Below are positions 1-9,390 of a stretch of 64,000 bases of DNA, piece after piece (the stretch's first letter is position 1; every line of letters begins with the position of its first letter). The stretch spans positions 522,315-586,314 of the forward strand of contig NZ_RKRG01000002.1 in NCBI RefSeq assembly GCF_003814835.1, read 5' to 3'. The translations under genes and the position numbers were made by a program. This stretch comes from Methanobrevibacter gottschalkii DSM 11977 (GTDB taxonomy: Archaea > Methanobacteriota > Methanobacteria > Methanobacteriales > Methanobacteriaceae). The notes beneath the pieces are model-generated. The model searched no databases, was not told where the DNA came from, and saw only the letters and a list, made by a program, of their open reading frames with translations.

Positions 1-144
1 CGTAAAATAGGCCTTTTAGCATATAATTTTGAAAAAAATGAAAGATCTAATTATAATATGTGGGAATCATCCATTTTAAATAAGTATTATGATGCAATTT
101 ATGAAGACCATAATCCATTCATGTTTTCACAAAACAGTTTGTAG
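1..144 (+). CDS. C-terminal end of an unidentified protein (partial)
   Basis: An open frame enters from the left edge and stops with TAG at 142-144, giving the last 47 residues of a protein. The tail is polar and aromatic (it contains NMWESSILNKYYDAIYED), which is too little to assign a family. It is convergent with the primase gene, and the two stop codons abut with no gap, so both ends look like genuine gene ends. No function is proposed. Confidence 0.5.
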   Translation, partial: RKIGLLAYNFEKNERSNYNMWESSILNKYYDAIYEDHNPFMFSQNSL

Positions 145-1470
145 TTATTCTTTCTGTGCATTATCAAGCTGGAATTTTTTACGTCCATAACATGACAAAG
201 GGTTATTAATACCTTTACAGGACTTGTCTGGATGACATAGATTAGGCAGATGTATTTTTATTTTCTCGCAACTCATTGGAGTGTACCATTTAGTTTCCCC
301 TTCATGATTAATGTCTAGTCTATCATGCATTCCAAAACCTAATTTTGATATAATATTTATTTTTTCTTGTGGTTGATCTTCGAATAATGGTGGTGTACAG
401 TTATCTGCTGCATCAAAAATTAAAGGTAAAATCTCATTTTCTGTAATTGTTAAATCAGGATCCATATCTGAAACTTTAACATTTTCCTCTGATGCAAAAA
501 TTCTTGGATACAATCTAGCATAGGATGCAAATGATGTTAATAATAATACAATAGCATCATTACGACCACCTGAAGATACTCCATTAACTGTTTCTTGAAT
601 ACAAGGTGGAAAAGCATCTGGATTTAATTTTCCAGCTTGAACACTACCATAGATTCCTCCATTGCCTGCATAATATTGATTATATTTTCCAGTTTCATCG
701 GGAATGAATTCTTTTAACTCCTCTCCAATTTTAATAATTGCAGGATGAATTTCAATTCTAGAAGACATCTCTTTAATTCTTTTAATGTATTCTTCGGTTT
801 TTTGCATGACTAATCTTGATAATATTTGTTCTTTAACACTATCTCCAATCAATATGCTATACATTCTATCCGGACTTCTGTCATGGAATCTATCGGCAAA
901 TCTATTTAAAAAATCGTCTTGCTGAAGAACAATATCTCCACGATCTATTAATAAATCAGTTAATTTTAGCCTTTTGCTTGCAACAATATCTTTAAGTGAT
1001 TTCCATTTAATGCTGCCATCAATTTTAACTTCATCAAGTACATCATCAATAATTTCAGCTCTTGACATTGGTGGTATTTTAGCGAGACGTTCTAGGATGA
1101 GTGTTCCTTGTGATTGGACAAATAATCTTGTTTCACGTGAACCTGTGTTAAACTGAACAGCAATTGCCTGACATAATATATGGAAAGTTACTACATCTTG
1201 TAAGTATAACTCATCATTTGTTAAAAATTCGAATTCCGCTTGAGTGAAGTTTTTGTTATTCTTTTTTTCTATTGCCCATTGGATACGCTTAAGAGCCAGA
1301 TCATGGTATGATTTTGGAATATAATCATCTGAAAGTTTCTGATTTGCAGTATGAGTACAAATTTCAATTAAGGAATCATCCTCTTTAAAAATCTGATTTA
1401 AATCACCATAATTTCGAATGATTCCTCTTCCTTCGTTTGATAATGGGTTAATATAAGAAACTTCAGTCAT
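145..1470 (-). CDS. priL: DNA primase large subunit PriL
   Basis: This is the regulatory large subunit of the archaeal/eukaryotic primase, which partners with catalytic PriS to make RNA primers. The 441-residue length fits the family. The C-terminal third (about 240-430) carries the expected Fe-S domain signature: FPPC with Cys290, then a GGR-containing helix, and further cysteines at 358, 401, 412, 418 and 427, the last four in a cluster ending SCYGRKKF. The N-terminus (VSYINPLSNEG) is typical of methanobacterial copies. Which four cysteines bind the cluster cannot be decided by eye. The gene is divergent from the CooC-like gene. priS is not in the window. Identification rests on recognised motifs, not on a search. 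Confidence 0.82.
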   Translation of the reverse strand: MTEVSYINPLSNEGRGIIRNYGDLNQIFKEDDSLIEICTHTANQKLSDDYIPKSYHDLALKRIQWAIEKKNNKNFTQAEFEFLTNDELYLQDVVTFHILCQAIAVQFNTGSRETRLFVQSQGTLILERLAKIPPMSRAEIIDDVLDEVKIDGSIKWKSLKDIVASKRLKLTDLLIDRGDIVLQQDDFLNRFADRFHDRSPDRMYSILIGDSVKEQILSRLVMQKTEEYIKRIKEMSSRIEIHPAIIKIGEELKEFIPDETGKYNQYYAGNGGIYGSVQAGKLNPDAFPPCIQETVNGVSSGGRNDAIVLLLTSFASYARLYPRIFASEENVKVSDMDPDLTITENEILPLIFDAADNCTPPLFEDQPQEKINIISKLGFGMHDRLDINHEGETKWYTPMSCEKIKIHLPNLCHPDKSCKGINNPLSCYGRKKFQLDNAQKE

Positions 1471-1506
1471 GCTTTTAATTTTTTATTTTATATTTTAAAT
1501 AGCTAA

Positions 1507-1698
1507 CTCATTTTTAAAATCAATATTGCTATTGGGAAATTAATTAAACATAGGGAAAATTTTAATGAAATCAGATATTATGTTGATGGTTTTTGGAAAG
1601 GTATGATTAATCGGATTTTATCTGGTAAAATCATTCATGATGAATCAAATAAAGTATTTATGATATCTGCAGGTTTCAGCATTAAATTTAGAGTATAA
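1507..1698 (+). pseudogene. Possible gene remnant, C-terminal fragment only
   Basis: The 581-bp gap between priL and the CooC-like gene holds a 63-codon open stretch with protein-like composition (it reads ...YYVDGFWKGMINRIL...) that ends at TAA 1696-1698. It follows directly after an in-frame stop at 1504-1506. It has no ATG near its beginning and no ribosome-binding site. It reads like the tail of a lost gene. The rest of the gap, about 1700-2050, is extremely AT-rich and shows nothing else I can name beyond probable promoter sequence for the divergent genes. Confidence 0.35.
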
Positions 1699-2051
1699 TG
1701 CAGATTCTTTAATATAATAACTTTTGTAATTGAATTTGAATTTTATATAGTTTATCAATAGGATTGATTTTGTTGAGTATTACAAATTTGATTAGTAATA
1801 CTTTCTTTCTTTGTTTGAATAGGATATTAATCATTGAAATTTTTTATTATCGGCCTCAAATATTGTATTAAACTAAATAATACTAATTATATATAACAAT
1901 TATTATATTAAACAGAATAATAATTTCATTGATATTTTTGTTAACATTTTATAAATACAAATTATTATTATTATTACTTTTACTTATCTTTTTCTTAAAC
2001 AAATAATAACTTAAATATATATTATTATTACTATATTATATAATTCATTGC

Positions 2052-2855
2052 ATGTTTAATGAGCATGTTATAAAAATTAAGGAGGTTTTTAGAATACCAA
2101 AAGTTTTGATTAGTGGAAGGGGAGGTTGTGGAAAAAGCACTATCGTTTCACTTCTTGCTCGAAAACTAAAGAATAATGGAAATAGAATTTTAGTTGTCGA
2201 TTGTGATGAGTCTAATTTTGGCTTAAATAAAATTTTAGGTATAGAAAAACCAAAAAAAACATTAATGAATAATCTTGGAGGTAAATTAGCTGTCAGGGAT
2301 AAATTGCTTGAAATTGTTCAGAAAGATGAAAATCATCTTAATATTTTTGATGTAATGTCATTAGATGATTTATCTAACGATTATGTTACTTGGGATGATA
2401 ATTTAGGATTTCTTGAGATTGGTAAAATTGAACATTCAATGGAAGGTTGTGCATGTCCAATGGGGGCTTTATCACGAGATTTTTTAAATCATCTCACAAT
2501 CAATGAAAATGAATGGATTTTAGTTGATACTGAAGCCGGAATTGAACATTTTGGAAGGGGTGTTTTGGAAGGAGCAGATTTTATAATTGCTATTGTTGAT
2601 CCTTCTGAAGATGCAATATTGCTGGCAAATAAAGCATATAAATTATCTTTCGAAAATAATAAAAATTTCGGTGTTATTCTAAACAAAATTGATGATAATC
2701 TAGAAGAAATATTAAAAAGTAAATTAGATTCCAATATTGCTATTTTAGGAATCATTAATTATTCTTCAGATATAGCTATGTTAAATCTTCAAGGAAATTC
2801 AGTAGAATCTGTTTCTATCGGTGTATTGGATGACATTATAACATGCATTAATTAA
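2052..2855 (+). CDS. cooC: CooC-type P-loop ATPase, nickel insertion/CODH maturation family
   Basis: This is a MinD/ParA-superfamily ATPase. The deviant Walker A is SGRGGCGKST at residues 21-30 and a VDCDES motif lies near 49-54. A CxC pair (Cys133-Ala-Cys135, in EGCACPMG) matches the metal-binding CxC of CooC proteins, which help insert nickel into carbon monoxide dehydrogenase. ILVDTEAGIEHFGRG and the following VDPSEDA segment also fit CooC. CODH is not in the window. The first ATG at 2052 has no ribosome-binding site. A strong GGAGG at 2081-2085 sits 8 nt before an in-frame ATA at 2094, which would give the usual short CooC N-terminus, so the true start is uncertain. The downstream flavin-binding gene starts 28 bp later, suggesting co-transcription. 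Confidence 0.72.
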   Translation: MFNEHVIKIKEVFRIPKVLISGRGGCGKSTIVSLLARKLKNNGNRILVVDCDESNFGLNKILGIEKPKKTLMNNLGGKLAVRDKLLEIVQKDENHLNIFDVMSLDDLSNDYVTWDDNLGFLEIGKIEHSMEGCACPMGALSRDFLNHLTINENEWILVDTEAGIEHFGRGVLEGADFIIAIVDPSEDAILLANKAYKLSFENNKNFGVILNKIDDNLEEILKSKLDSNIAILGIINYSSDIAMLNLQGNSVESVSIGVLDDIITCIN

Positions 2856-2883
2856 AAGTGTATCTTTGTATGTGGGTGAATTT

Positions 2884-3513
2884 ATGAAATTAAAAAATTT
2901 TAAAAGAGAAAACATGATTCCTCTTCCTGTGACTTTAATATCTACAGCAAATAAAGAAGGAATTAGAAATATTGCTCCTTATTCATGTGTAGTGACTATA
3001 TTGAGACCAACAAATCTTGTTTGCATAGCTTCTGCAATGATGAGGGATACATATGTAAATATTGAAGAAACCGGTGAATTTGTTATTAACATGATATCTG
3101 CAGATATGGTGGATGCAGTTATACCAACTTCATCTCATGTGTCTTTTGAGGTGGATGAGTATGAACTGGCAGGTTTGGAAGCTACTGAATCAAAAAAAGT
3201 AAGTGCACCAGGTATTAAAGGAGCTTATTCGCAAATGGAGTGTAAACTAACAAAAATTTATAAAGACAAAGATCCAATTGGAATTCCATATTTGCTAATA
3301 ATAGGGGAAGTAGTTCATCTTGAAGTTGATGACGATTGCTTGGATGAGGAATATGGTGTTTTGGATTTAAATAAAGTGAAACCGTTAATGATGCTGGAAT
3401 CTGATAAAGGAATGCATTTCTGTACAATTGAAGATCTTAATAAATTCGAAACTTTTGGAGCGATGTTTTCAGATGGAAAAGATCCTTTGGAATGGATGTA
3501 TGAAGGAGATTAA
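2884..3513 (+). CDS. Flavin reductase-like (flavoredoxin/DIM6-NTAB family) FMN-binding protein
   Basis: A 209-residue protein of the split-barrel FMN-binding flavin reductase/flavoredoxin family. The N-terminal half shows the typical layout, with PLPVTLISTANKEG followed by NIAPYSCVVTI and a later DTYVNIEETGEFVINM strand-turn. Such proteins bind FMN and move electrons between reduced nicotinamide or ferredoxin and flavins, and the substrate here is unknown. I place the start at ATG 2884 because GGTGA at 2875-2879 lies 4 nt upstream. An earlier ATG at 2866 has no such site. The following RmlC-like gene begins immediately after the stop codon (TAAATG), so the two are translationally linked. Confidence 0.7.
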   Translation: MKLKNFKRENMIPLPVTLISTANKEGIRNIAPYSCVVTILRPTNLVCIASAMMRDTYVNIEETGEFVINMISADMVDAVIPTSSHVSFEVDEYELAGLEATESKKVSAPGIKGAYSQMECKLTKIYKDKDPIGIPYLLIIGEVVHLEVDDDCLDEEYGVLDLNKVKPLMMLESDKGMHFCTIEDLNKFETFGAMFSDGKDPLEWMYEGD

Positions 3514-4059
3514 ATGAAAATTGAAAGTATAACTGATTTTGAAAATTTAGATAGTCCTCGTGTTCAAAGAATACCCGGATTTTATGGTGAAAAACTTATA
3601 GATGGTGTTGTTATTAGAAAACTTCCAATGTTTAGTGATGAAAGAGGATTTTTATGTGAATTTATCAGATTAAATGATGAAGAACTAAAAGCTAGCAATA
3701 TAAAACAAATGATTGCTTCATATTCTTATCCAGGCATGATAAAAGGATGGCACCTTCATTCTAAACAAGAAGACCATTTATTTTGTGTAAAAGGAATGGT
3801 TAAAGTTGTTCTTTACGACTTTAGGAAAGATTCTCAAACTTATGGTATGATAAATGAAATTTTCATGGGAGATAAATCTCCTATAATTGTATATATTCCA
3901 CCGGGGATATTTCATGGAACAAAAAATATTGGAATTGATATGTCGATAGTTATTGGTATGCCTTCTTTGTTTTATGATATTGATGATGTAGATGAAAGAA
4001 GAGTTAATCCAATCGATAATGATATTATCCCCTATGAGTGGGATTGTAAAATGGAATAA
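3514..4059 (+). CDS. RmlC-like cupin (dTDP-4-dehydrorhamnose 3,5-epimerase family)
   Basis: A 181-residue single-domain cupin resembling dTDP-4-dehydrorhamnose 3,5-epimerases. The family features seen are DERGFLCEFIR near residues 42-52, GWHLHSKQEDHLFCVKG and VVLYDFRKDS in the middle, and YIPPGIFHGTKNIG further on. The histidines in WHLHS and FHGT correspond to cupin/epimerase active-site positions. RmlC epimerises a nucleotide-linked keto sugar. No rmlA, rmlB or rmlD is nearby, so the sugar may be different or made elsewhere. The start follows the upstream stop codon directly, with GAAGGAGAT at 3500-3508 as ribosome-binding site. Confidence 0.7.
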   Translation: MKIESITDFENLDSPRVQRIPGFYGEKLIDGVVIRKLPMFSDERGFLCEFIRLNDEELKASNIKQMIASYSYPGMIKGWHLHSKQEDHLFCVKGMVKVVLYDFRKDSQTYGMINEIFMGDKSPIIVYIPPGIFHGTKNIGIDMSIVIGMPSLFYDIDDVDERRVNPIDNDIIPYEWDCKME

Positions 4060-4079
4060 TTTAAAAAGAAGGAATCTAA

Positions 4080-6806
4080 ATGAATAAAAAACTGTTGATT
4101 ATAAGTGTTTTAGTAATATTTATATTCATTAATGCGGTATCAGCTGAAAATTCGACAGATATTAATTTAGAACTCAATCATAACAATGATGAATGCATTA
4201 AGGAAATATCTGATGAAAGTTCAACAGATATTGATTTAAAAATCAATTACGAATATGGGGATGAAATCAATCCGGAAATTTCCATATCTCATTGCAATAA
4301 TAATATGAACTATACAAAAAATATAATTCATTCAAACAATTACAGAATTACCATGAATAAATTGAATGACGGAGCAGAATGTTCTGTTTCAGTTTCAGCT
4401 CTAGGGTACATAACTCAGATTCAAAATATAACCATAAATTCCCAATCAAACAAAACTACTATTTTTAATCTAAAAGCTACGGATATTTACAAAATGGGAT
4501 ATGATATGACAAAATCTGCAGATAGATTACTTAATTTTTCATCTGCTGATGATGTTCTGGTTATTACCACTGCTGGAATGACAAGGATTAATGATATTAC
4601 TACAGAAAATGCATTGGATGGAATTTATAATGCTGCTGATGGCCATATAACTTATGGAAAAGGTAATCTTTTAACATTACATGCCATAAGAACAGATCCA
4701 ACTAATTTTGCATTTTTTATTAAAAAAGGAAACAGGTTGACAATGGCATTCTATCAAAATGCTTCTACAACTCCAGTATATACTGGAATTGGAGGTGTTG
4801 GATTAACTACAAATCAATGGAAAAAATTAAAAGGATTAATAGGTGCTGATGATGCTTATACTTATGTAAGTATTGCTAATGCATGGAATGCTGGGTTATA
4901 TTCAGATATTCTGACTTTAGCTTCGTATCATGGACATGTATGTACTGGTTTAATTAGTGGTCAGGCTATGGTTACTACTTTAATTAAATATTATCCGCCA
5001 CGTGGTGAAACTGGCGCCCAGCCTCTTGAAAATACTGCTTATTATGTGTTGGGAGTTCCGGGTGGTTCTGATGACGATGCATTTACATGGACACTTGATA
5101 TTACTCAGGGCAAAATGTCATACATTGGGTTTGACACTATGGAAAATAAAAATATGAATGGTTTCATTAGATGGAATTCCTCATCAAATACTGGACTTTT
5201 AATTATAATGTCTTATGATGAAGCAAAAATAAAAAATACATTTAAAAGTTTATATCCAAATATTAATCCAGACAATAGTGTTACTGAAGATTTAATATAT
5301 CAAAATTGGTTGATTTCAACTTTGATGAGTAATCCTGAATCATTAGTCACAATTGAAGCAGCTTATAAAGATCTTACATTGGAACAAAAAAATCAGTTAA
5401 TAGGAAATCAATTATGGAGTGCGTCGAATATTACTGCTCGGGGATTGGATTTGGATTACATTAACAGTTTAAATTTGCCAGATGCTGAAATGGAAACTGG
5501 AATCTTTAATAATGTACATTTATCTGATTCACAGTTAAAACAAATTGGTGTTGATGCTTCTTTAAAAGCTGTAGATTACTTTAAAAATATCAATGTTACT
5601 ATAGAAAAAGACATGTCTAACTTTTATGTTTTGACTGGTGCGGGATTTGTACGTATTAATGATACTGCAACATCTATGGTATTTGATGGTATTGAAGATA
5701 TTTTTGGTGCTAGATTAAGTAGAGGTAATCTATTACCAGTTCATACTGCATTGTGGAAAGATTTGATAATTGAATTTTATTGGTTGAATACTTCTGATAT
5801 TTATAATTCAGTTACTTATAGTCTAAAATATAATTCAACAACTGGTCAATTATATGAATGTTCACAGCAATATAATATTCAGGATCGTAGTTTAAGGTAT
5901 GACCCTCCTTATGATGCTTTAATGGGCTGGTTATTCCATAATCATGTTTGTACTGGTAGTTCTCCCGGCGTATTGTTGGCGGATAAAATATTTGATGATT
6001 TGCCTTTAGGTGAAAATGAAAGTTATGTTTTGGTTTCAACTTATACTTATTGTAAGGATGATATGTTATCCAGATTGCTTGGCGTGTCTCCGGGTATGGG
6101 TAATTATTATAACCTGGCTTATTCCAATAGTGATGTAAATGCAGGAGCATTATGGACTGCTGATTCTGATATAATTATCAGATGGAATTCAGAGACTAAT
6201 ACCGGAACTGCTACAATTATTAAGTTTGGTTATCCGATCTTTAAAGATGGTGCTGATGAATATGCGGAATGGATGAGATTTGTAAAAGGCGATTATTCTT
6301 CTGAAAATATTGTCTCTTTACCAACTTTAAGTTTTGAAGTTACTAAACCAATTACCAGAGATGATTATAATAAGATTATTTCCGGCAAATCCGATGATGA
6401 AGGAATTAATGTATTAAGTTATATTAGAGCTCTGCCAGATAAAATTCCTGCTGTTCTAATTGATAACAATGGAATTTCTAATGGAAATGATGGTAATTCC
6501 ATTAATAAATATCCAAAAAAATCTAATAACAATAGTGCAAACACCAATAGTATTTTTTCATCTTCAAATAATTATAATTCCCCGAGCAAGGGATTAAATC
6601 CTAATGTTGGGGTTTCTTCCTATTCTCTTTCAGGCGATAGTGATGTTGAAGATAAAGGTGAAGCAAGTAGTAATGGAAAATCCTATGAAGTATCCAAGAC
6701 TCCTGCAACTAAATCCATTGATTCTAATAGTTTAATTTACGCATTAGTTGGTGTTTTGGCTATTGGTATTTTAATCGGTTTAGGTTTTATGAAACGTAGA
6801 AAATAA
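4080..6806 (+). CDS. Secreted, membrane-anchored protein with two FmdE-like domains
   Basis: A 908-residue surface protein. It has a signal peptide (MNKKLLIISVLVIFIFIN...VSA), an N-terminal beta-rich segment, two long similar modules, a Ser/Asn-rich stalk (about 800-875) and a C-terminal membrane helix followed by KRRK. Each module contains an FmdE-type His-x-His-x-Cys-x-Gly motif: HGHVCTG at 284-290 and HNHVCTG at 620-626. FmdE is known from formylmethanofuran dehydrogenase operons and is thought to bind metal or cofactor; its exact role is unsettled. Duplication and export are unusual for this domain. Neighbours are the RmlC-like gene upstream and a terminator downstream. A role as an extracellular metal- or cofactor-binding protein is inference. 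Confidence 0.72.
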   Translation: MNKKLLIISVLVIFIFINAVSAENSTDINLELNHNNDECIKEISDESSTDIDLKINYEYGDEINPEISISHCNNNMNYTKNIIHSNNYRITMNKLNDGAECSVSVSALGYITQIQNITINSQSNKTTIFNLKATDIYKMGYDMTKSADRLLNFSSADDVLVITTAGMTRINDITTENALDGIYNAADGHITYGKGNLLTLHAIRTDPTNFAFFIKKGNRLTMAFYQNASTTPVYTGIGGVGLTTNQWKKLKGLIGADDAYTYVSIANAWNAGLYSDILTLASYHGHVCTGLISGQAMVTTLIKYYPPRGETGAQPLENTAYYVLGVPGGSDDDAFTWTLDITQGKMSYIGFDTMENKNMNGFIRWNSSSNTGLLIIMSYDEAKIKNTFKSLYPNINPDNSVTEDLIYQNWLISTLMSNPESLVTIEAAYKDLTLEQKNQLIGNQLWSASNITARGLDLDYINSLNLPDAEMETGIFNNVHLSDSQLKQIGVDASLKAVDYFKNINVTIEKDMSNFYVLTGAGFVRINDTATSMVFDGIEDIFGARLSRGNLLPVHTALWKDLIIEFYWLNTSDIYNSVTYSLKYNSTTGQLYECSQQYNIQDRSLRYDPPYDALMGWLFHNHVCTGSSPGVLLADKIFDDLPLGENESYVLVSTYTYCKDDMLSRLLGVSPGMGNYYNLAYSNSDVNAGALWTADSDIIIRWNSETNTGTATIIKFGYPIFKDGADEYAEWMRFVKGDYSSENIVSLPTLSFEVTKPITRDDYNKIISGKSDDEGINVLSYIRALPDKIPAVLIDNNGISNGNDGNSINKYPKKSNNNSANTNSIFSSSNNYNSPSKGLNPNVGVSSYSLSGDSDVEDKGEASSNGKSYEVSKTPATKSIDSNSLIYALVGVLAIGILIGLGFMKRRK

Positions 6807-6823
6807 TTAATTTAATAAATATT

Positions 6824-6862
6824 AATAACTCTTAGAGTTATTATTCTTTTTTTATTTTTTTT
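6824..6862 (+). terminator. Terminator after the FmdE-like surface protein
   Basis: AATAACTC (6824-6831) pairs perfectly with GAGTTATT (6835-6842) around a 3-nt loop. A long T-rich run interrupted by few other bases follows to about 6862. Confidence 0.6.
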
Positions 6863-7391
6863 AAGATTGGGAAATAGTGATCTAATTAAACCACTATGCA
6901 TTTATTTAAGTAATTTTATTGTATTTTTTGTTATTGATTTAACATATGCTTATCCAGGACATGGCGAGTATATGGGAAGTCAAATCCAATAATCATGATT
7001 CAGCCGTTTTATTATTTTCATTTTACATAATAGCATGTTTGTTTAACTGAAAATTAAAATAATAGTTATGGGTGTCCGCCAAAAATCTAAAATTAATTTT
7101 TGAAACTGATTAAAAATACTTCAATTCAAAAACAAAGAAAAATTTACATCGAAAAAATTACTTTTGGCGAACAGTCTTATATTAAACAATAATTCTAATT
7201 TTAAGATAACTCGGCCAATAATCAATTTAATAGCTTAATATATATTTTTTCTTAAAAAATTACTATTTCTTTAATTTATAGTTTCTATTAAAAAGATTAA
7301 ATATTATAAAAATATCCTAAAAAAAGCTAATTTTATTATACATGAATAACATAATTATTTAATGTTTAAACTTAAATATGGGGATTAGAAA
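6863..7391. other. Gene-free stretch with a decayed fragment, a MITE and the metG leader
   Basis: No intact gene is visible. Around 6940-7045 two overlapping frames read as protein-like scraps (one gives YAYPGHGEYMGS, the other ends in a hydrophobic LLFSFYIIACLFN before TGA). This suggests a frameshifted leftover of a small membrane protein whose family I cannot name. The miniature element at 7070-7176 follows. The rest, 7181-7391, is AT-rich and presumably carries the metG promoter. A GGGGA at 7380-7384 precedes the metG start. Confidence 0.35.
7070..7176 (+). mobile_element. 107-bp MITE, copy 1
   Basis: A short non-coding element with imperfect terminal inverted repeats: the left end begins GGGTGTCCGCCAAAA and the right end ends TTTTGGCGAACAGTC. 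It is flanked by the 4-bp direct repeat TTAT (7066-7069 and 7177-7180), which fits a target-site duplication. A near-identical copy of the same length lies in opposite orientation at 45038-45144. It has no coding capacity, so a transposase would have to act in trans, and none is in the window. Confidence 0.75.
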
Positions 7392-9380
7392 ATGTCAAAA
7401 ATATTTATTTCATGTGCACTTCCTTATGCAAATGGGCCATGTCATTTAGGTCACATCCGTTCGACATATCTGCCTGCAGATATCTATGCAAGATATAATC
7501 GTATGGCTGGAAATGATGTGCTGATGGTTTGCGCTACTGATGAACATGGAACACCTATTGCTGTTAAAGCAGATAAGGAAAATAAAAAACCAATTGAAAT
7601 TTCTAAAAGATATCATGATATGATTGTTCGTGATGTTGAATCAATGAACATATCTTTGGATAATTTTTCAAGAACTACTGATGAAAAACATTATGAAATT
7701 GCTCAAAATTTCTTTAAAGAATTATATGAAAAAGGATTAATTTACAGACAGGATTTAGAGCAGCTGTACTGTCCAAATTGTAAAAAATTCCTCCCGGACA
7801 GATATGTTGAAGGGTTATGCCCTGTTTGTGGAGCAGAAGCTCGTGGAGATCATTGTGAAAAATGCGGTAGGGCTCTAGATCCAACAGAACTTGATGAACC
7901 GCATTGCATTACCTGTGGAACTACTCCTGTTATTAAAGATACTTATCAATATGCATTCAAATTGTCCGAATTTGAAGATGAACTTAAAGAATATATTGAT
8001 AATAATGAAAACCTTCCTTCTAATGTTAAGAACTATGCATCAAACTGGTTAAAAGAAGGATTGAAAGATTGGATTTTAACAAGAGATATGGATTGGGGTA
8101 TTCCAGTACCGTTGGATGAAGCAAAAGGCAAAGTGTTATATGTATGGATTGAAGCATTCTTGGGTTATATTTCTTCTGCATCACAATGGTCAGCTCAGTC
8201 TGGCAAAAAATGGGAAGAATACTGGAATGACTTTGTAGTTCATTTCATTGGAAAAGATATTATTTATCATCATTCAATTTTCTGGCCAGGATTATTGAAG
8301 GCTGCAGGATGTAAATTACCTGATATGATTTATGCAGGCGAATTTTTATCTCTTGAAGGAGAAAAAATGTCTACAAGTAAAAATTGGGTTATTTGGATTG
8401 ATGATTTTGTAAAAGAATATGATCCTGATATTCTTAGGTACTTTTTAACAATTAATGCTCCATTAAATAAAGATTCAGACTTTTCATGGGATGACTTCCA
8501 AAAAAGAAACAATGATGAACTTGCTGATGTGATTGGAAACTTCTTACATAGAACATTCACATTCACACGTAAATTCTTTGATAATAAAATTCCGGAATAT
8601 GCAAATCCATCTCGGGAAGATGAGGAATTCAGAAAATCTATTGAAAGCTTACCGAAAGTTGCTGGTGAATTTATAGCTAACTTTGAATTTAGGGAAGGTT
8701 TACTTGAAATATTTAAAGTAGCTAAGAAAGGAAATAAATATTTCAATGATCAGGAACCCTGGAAAGCTGTAAAAGAAGACATGCAAAAAGCAGCTAACTG
8801 TTTATACTTATCTAACCAGTTAGCTAAAACATTAGCTTACACCTTAAAACCTTATCTGCCAACTAAAGCTGATGCAATAGCTAAAATATTAAATATTGAT
8901 GAGTTATCTAACTGGGCAGATGCAGCAGTATTCCTCCCGTCAGGATATGAAATCAATAAAGCAAAACCTCTATTTAAAAAGATTGAAGATGAAGAAATAG
9001 AAGCTCAAAAAGAAAAATTACAAAAAAACTTAAAAAACAATGAGGATGAGAATATGAGTGACTTAATTACTATTGATCAATTTGATGAAGTTATAATTAA
9101 AATTGGACAGATCAAAGAAGCAGAAAAAATTGAAAAATCTGACAAATTATTAAAATTACAAGTTGAAATCGGTGAAGACAAACCCAGACAAATTGTTGCA
9201 GGTCTTGCAAAATTCTATTCTCCAGAAGAATTAATCAGCAGAAAAGTATGTGTTGTTGCAAACTTACAGTCTGCAAAATTATTCGGAACATTATCTGAAG
9301 GTATGATTCTTGCTACTGGAGAATCTGGTGCATTATTAACTCCAGATGTAAAAGCGGAAGTTGGGGAAAGAATTCAATAA
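7392..9380 (+). CDS. metG: Methionyl-tRNA synthetase with C-terminal tRNA-binding domain
   Basis: Charges tRNA-Met with methionine in the cytoplasm. Class I signatures are clear: HLGH at residues 18-21 and KMSTSK at 325-330. Four CxxC pairs in the connective-peptide insert (127/130, 143/146, 155/158, 172/175) indicate the zinc-knuckle type. The anticodon-binding helical domain follows, then a lysine/glutamate-rich linker (about 530-553) and a C-terminal OB-fold tRNA-binding module from about residue 555 (IDQFDEVIIKIGQIKEAEK...). The 662-residue length suits the fused form. An internal ATG at 9054 with a GAGG-type site 8 nt upstream lies exactly at the start of the OB-fold. The DUF530-like gene starts 10 bp after the stop, so the two are probably co-transcribed. 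Confidence 0.96.
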   Translation: MSKIFISCALPYANGPCHLGHIRSTYLPADIYARYNRMAGNDVLMVCATDEHGTPIAVKADKENKKPIEISKRYHDMIVRDVESMNISLDNFSRTTDEKHYEIAQNFFKELYEKGLIYRQDLEQLYCPNCKKFLPDRYVEGLCPVCGAEARGDHCEKCGRALDPTELDEPHCITCGTTPVIKDTYQYAFKLSEFEDELKEYIDNNENLPSNVKNYASNWLKEGLKDWILTRDMDWGIPVPLDEAKGKVLYVWIEAFLGYISSASQWSAQSGKKWEEYWNDFVVHFIGKDIIYHHSIFWPGLLKAAGCKLPDMIYAGEFLSLEGEKMSTSKNWVIWIDDFVKEYDPDILRYFLTINAPLNKDSDFSWDDFQKRNNDELADVIGNFLHRTFTFTRKFFDNKIPEYANPSREDEEFRKSIESLPKVAGEFIANFEFREGLLEIFKVAKKGNKYFNDQEPWKAVKEDMQKAANCLYLSNQLAKTLAYTLKPYLPTKADAIAKILNIDELSNWADAAVFLPSGYEINKAKPLFKKIEDEEIEAQKEKLQKNLKNNEDENMSDLITIDQFDEVIIKIGQIKEAEKIEKSDKLLKLQVEIGEDKPRQIVAGLAKFYSPEELISRKVCVVANLQSAKLFGTLSEGMILATGESGALLTPDVKAEVGERIQ

Positions 9381-9390
9381 ATAGATTAAA

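Noticed and set aside
3215..3427. Minus-strand open frame inside the flavin-reductase-like gene
   Set aside because: The plus-strand frame has a recognisable family fold and start signals; the minus-strand frame is a by-product of AT-rich coding bias.
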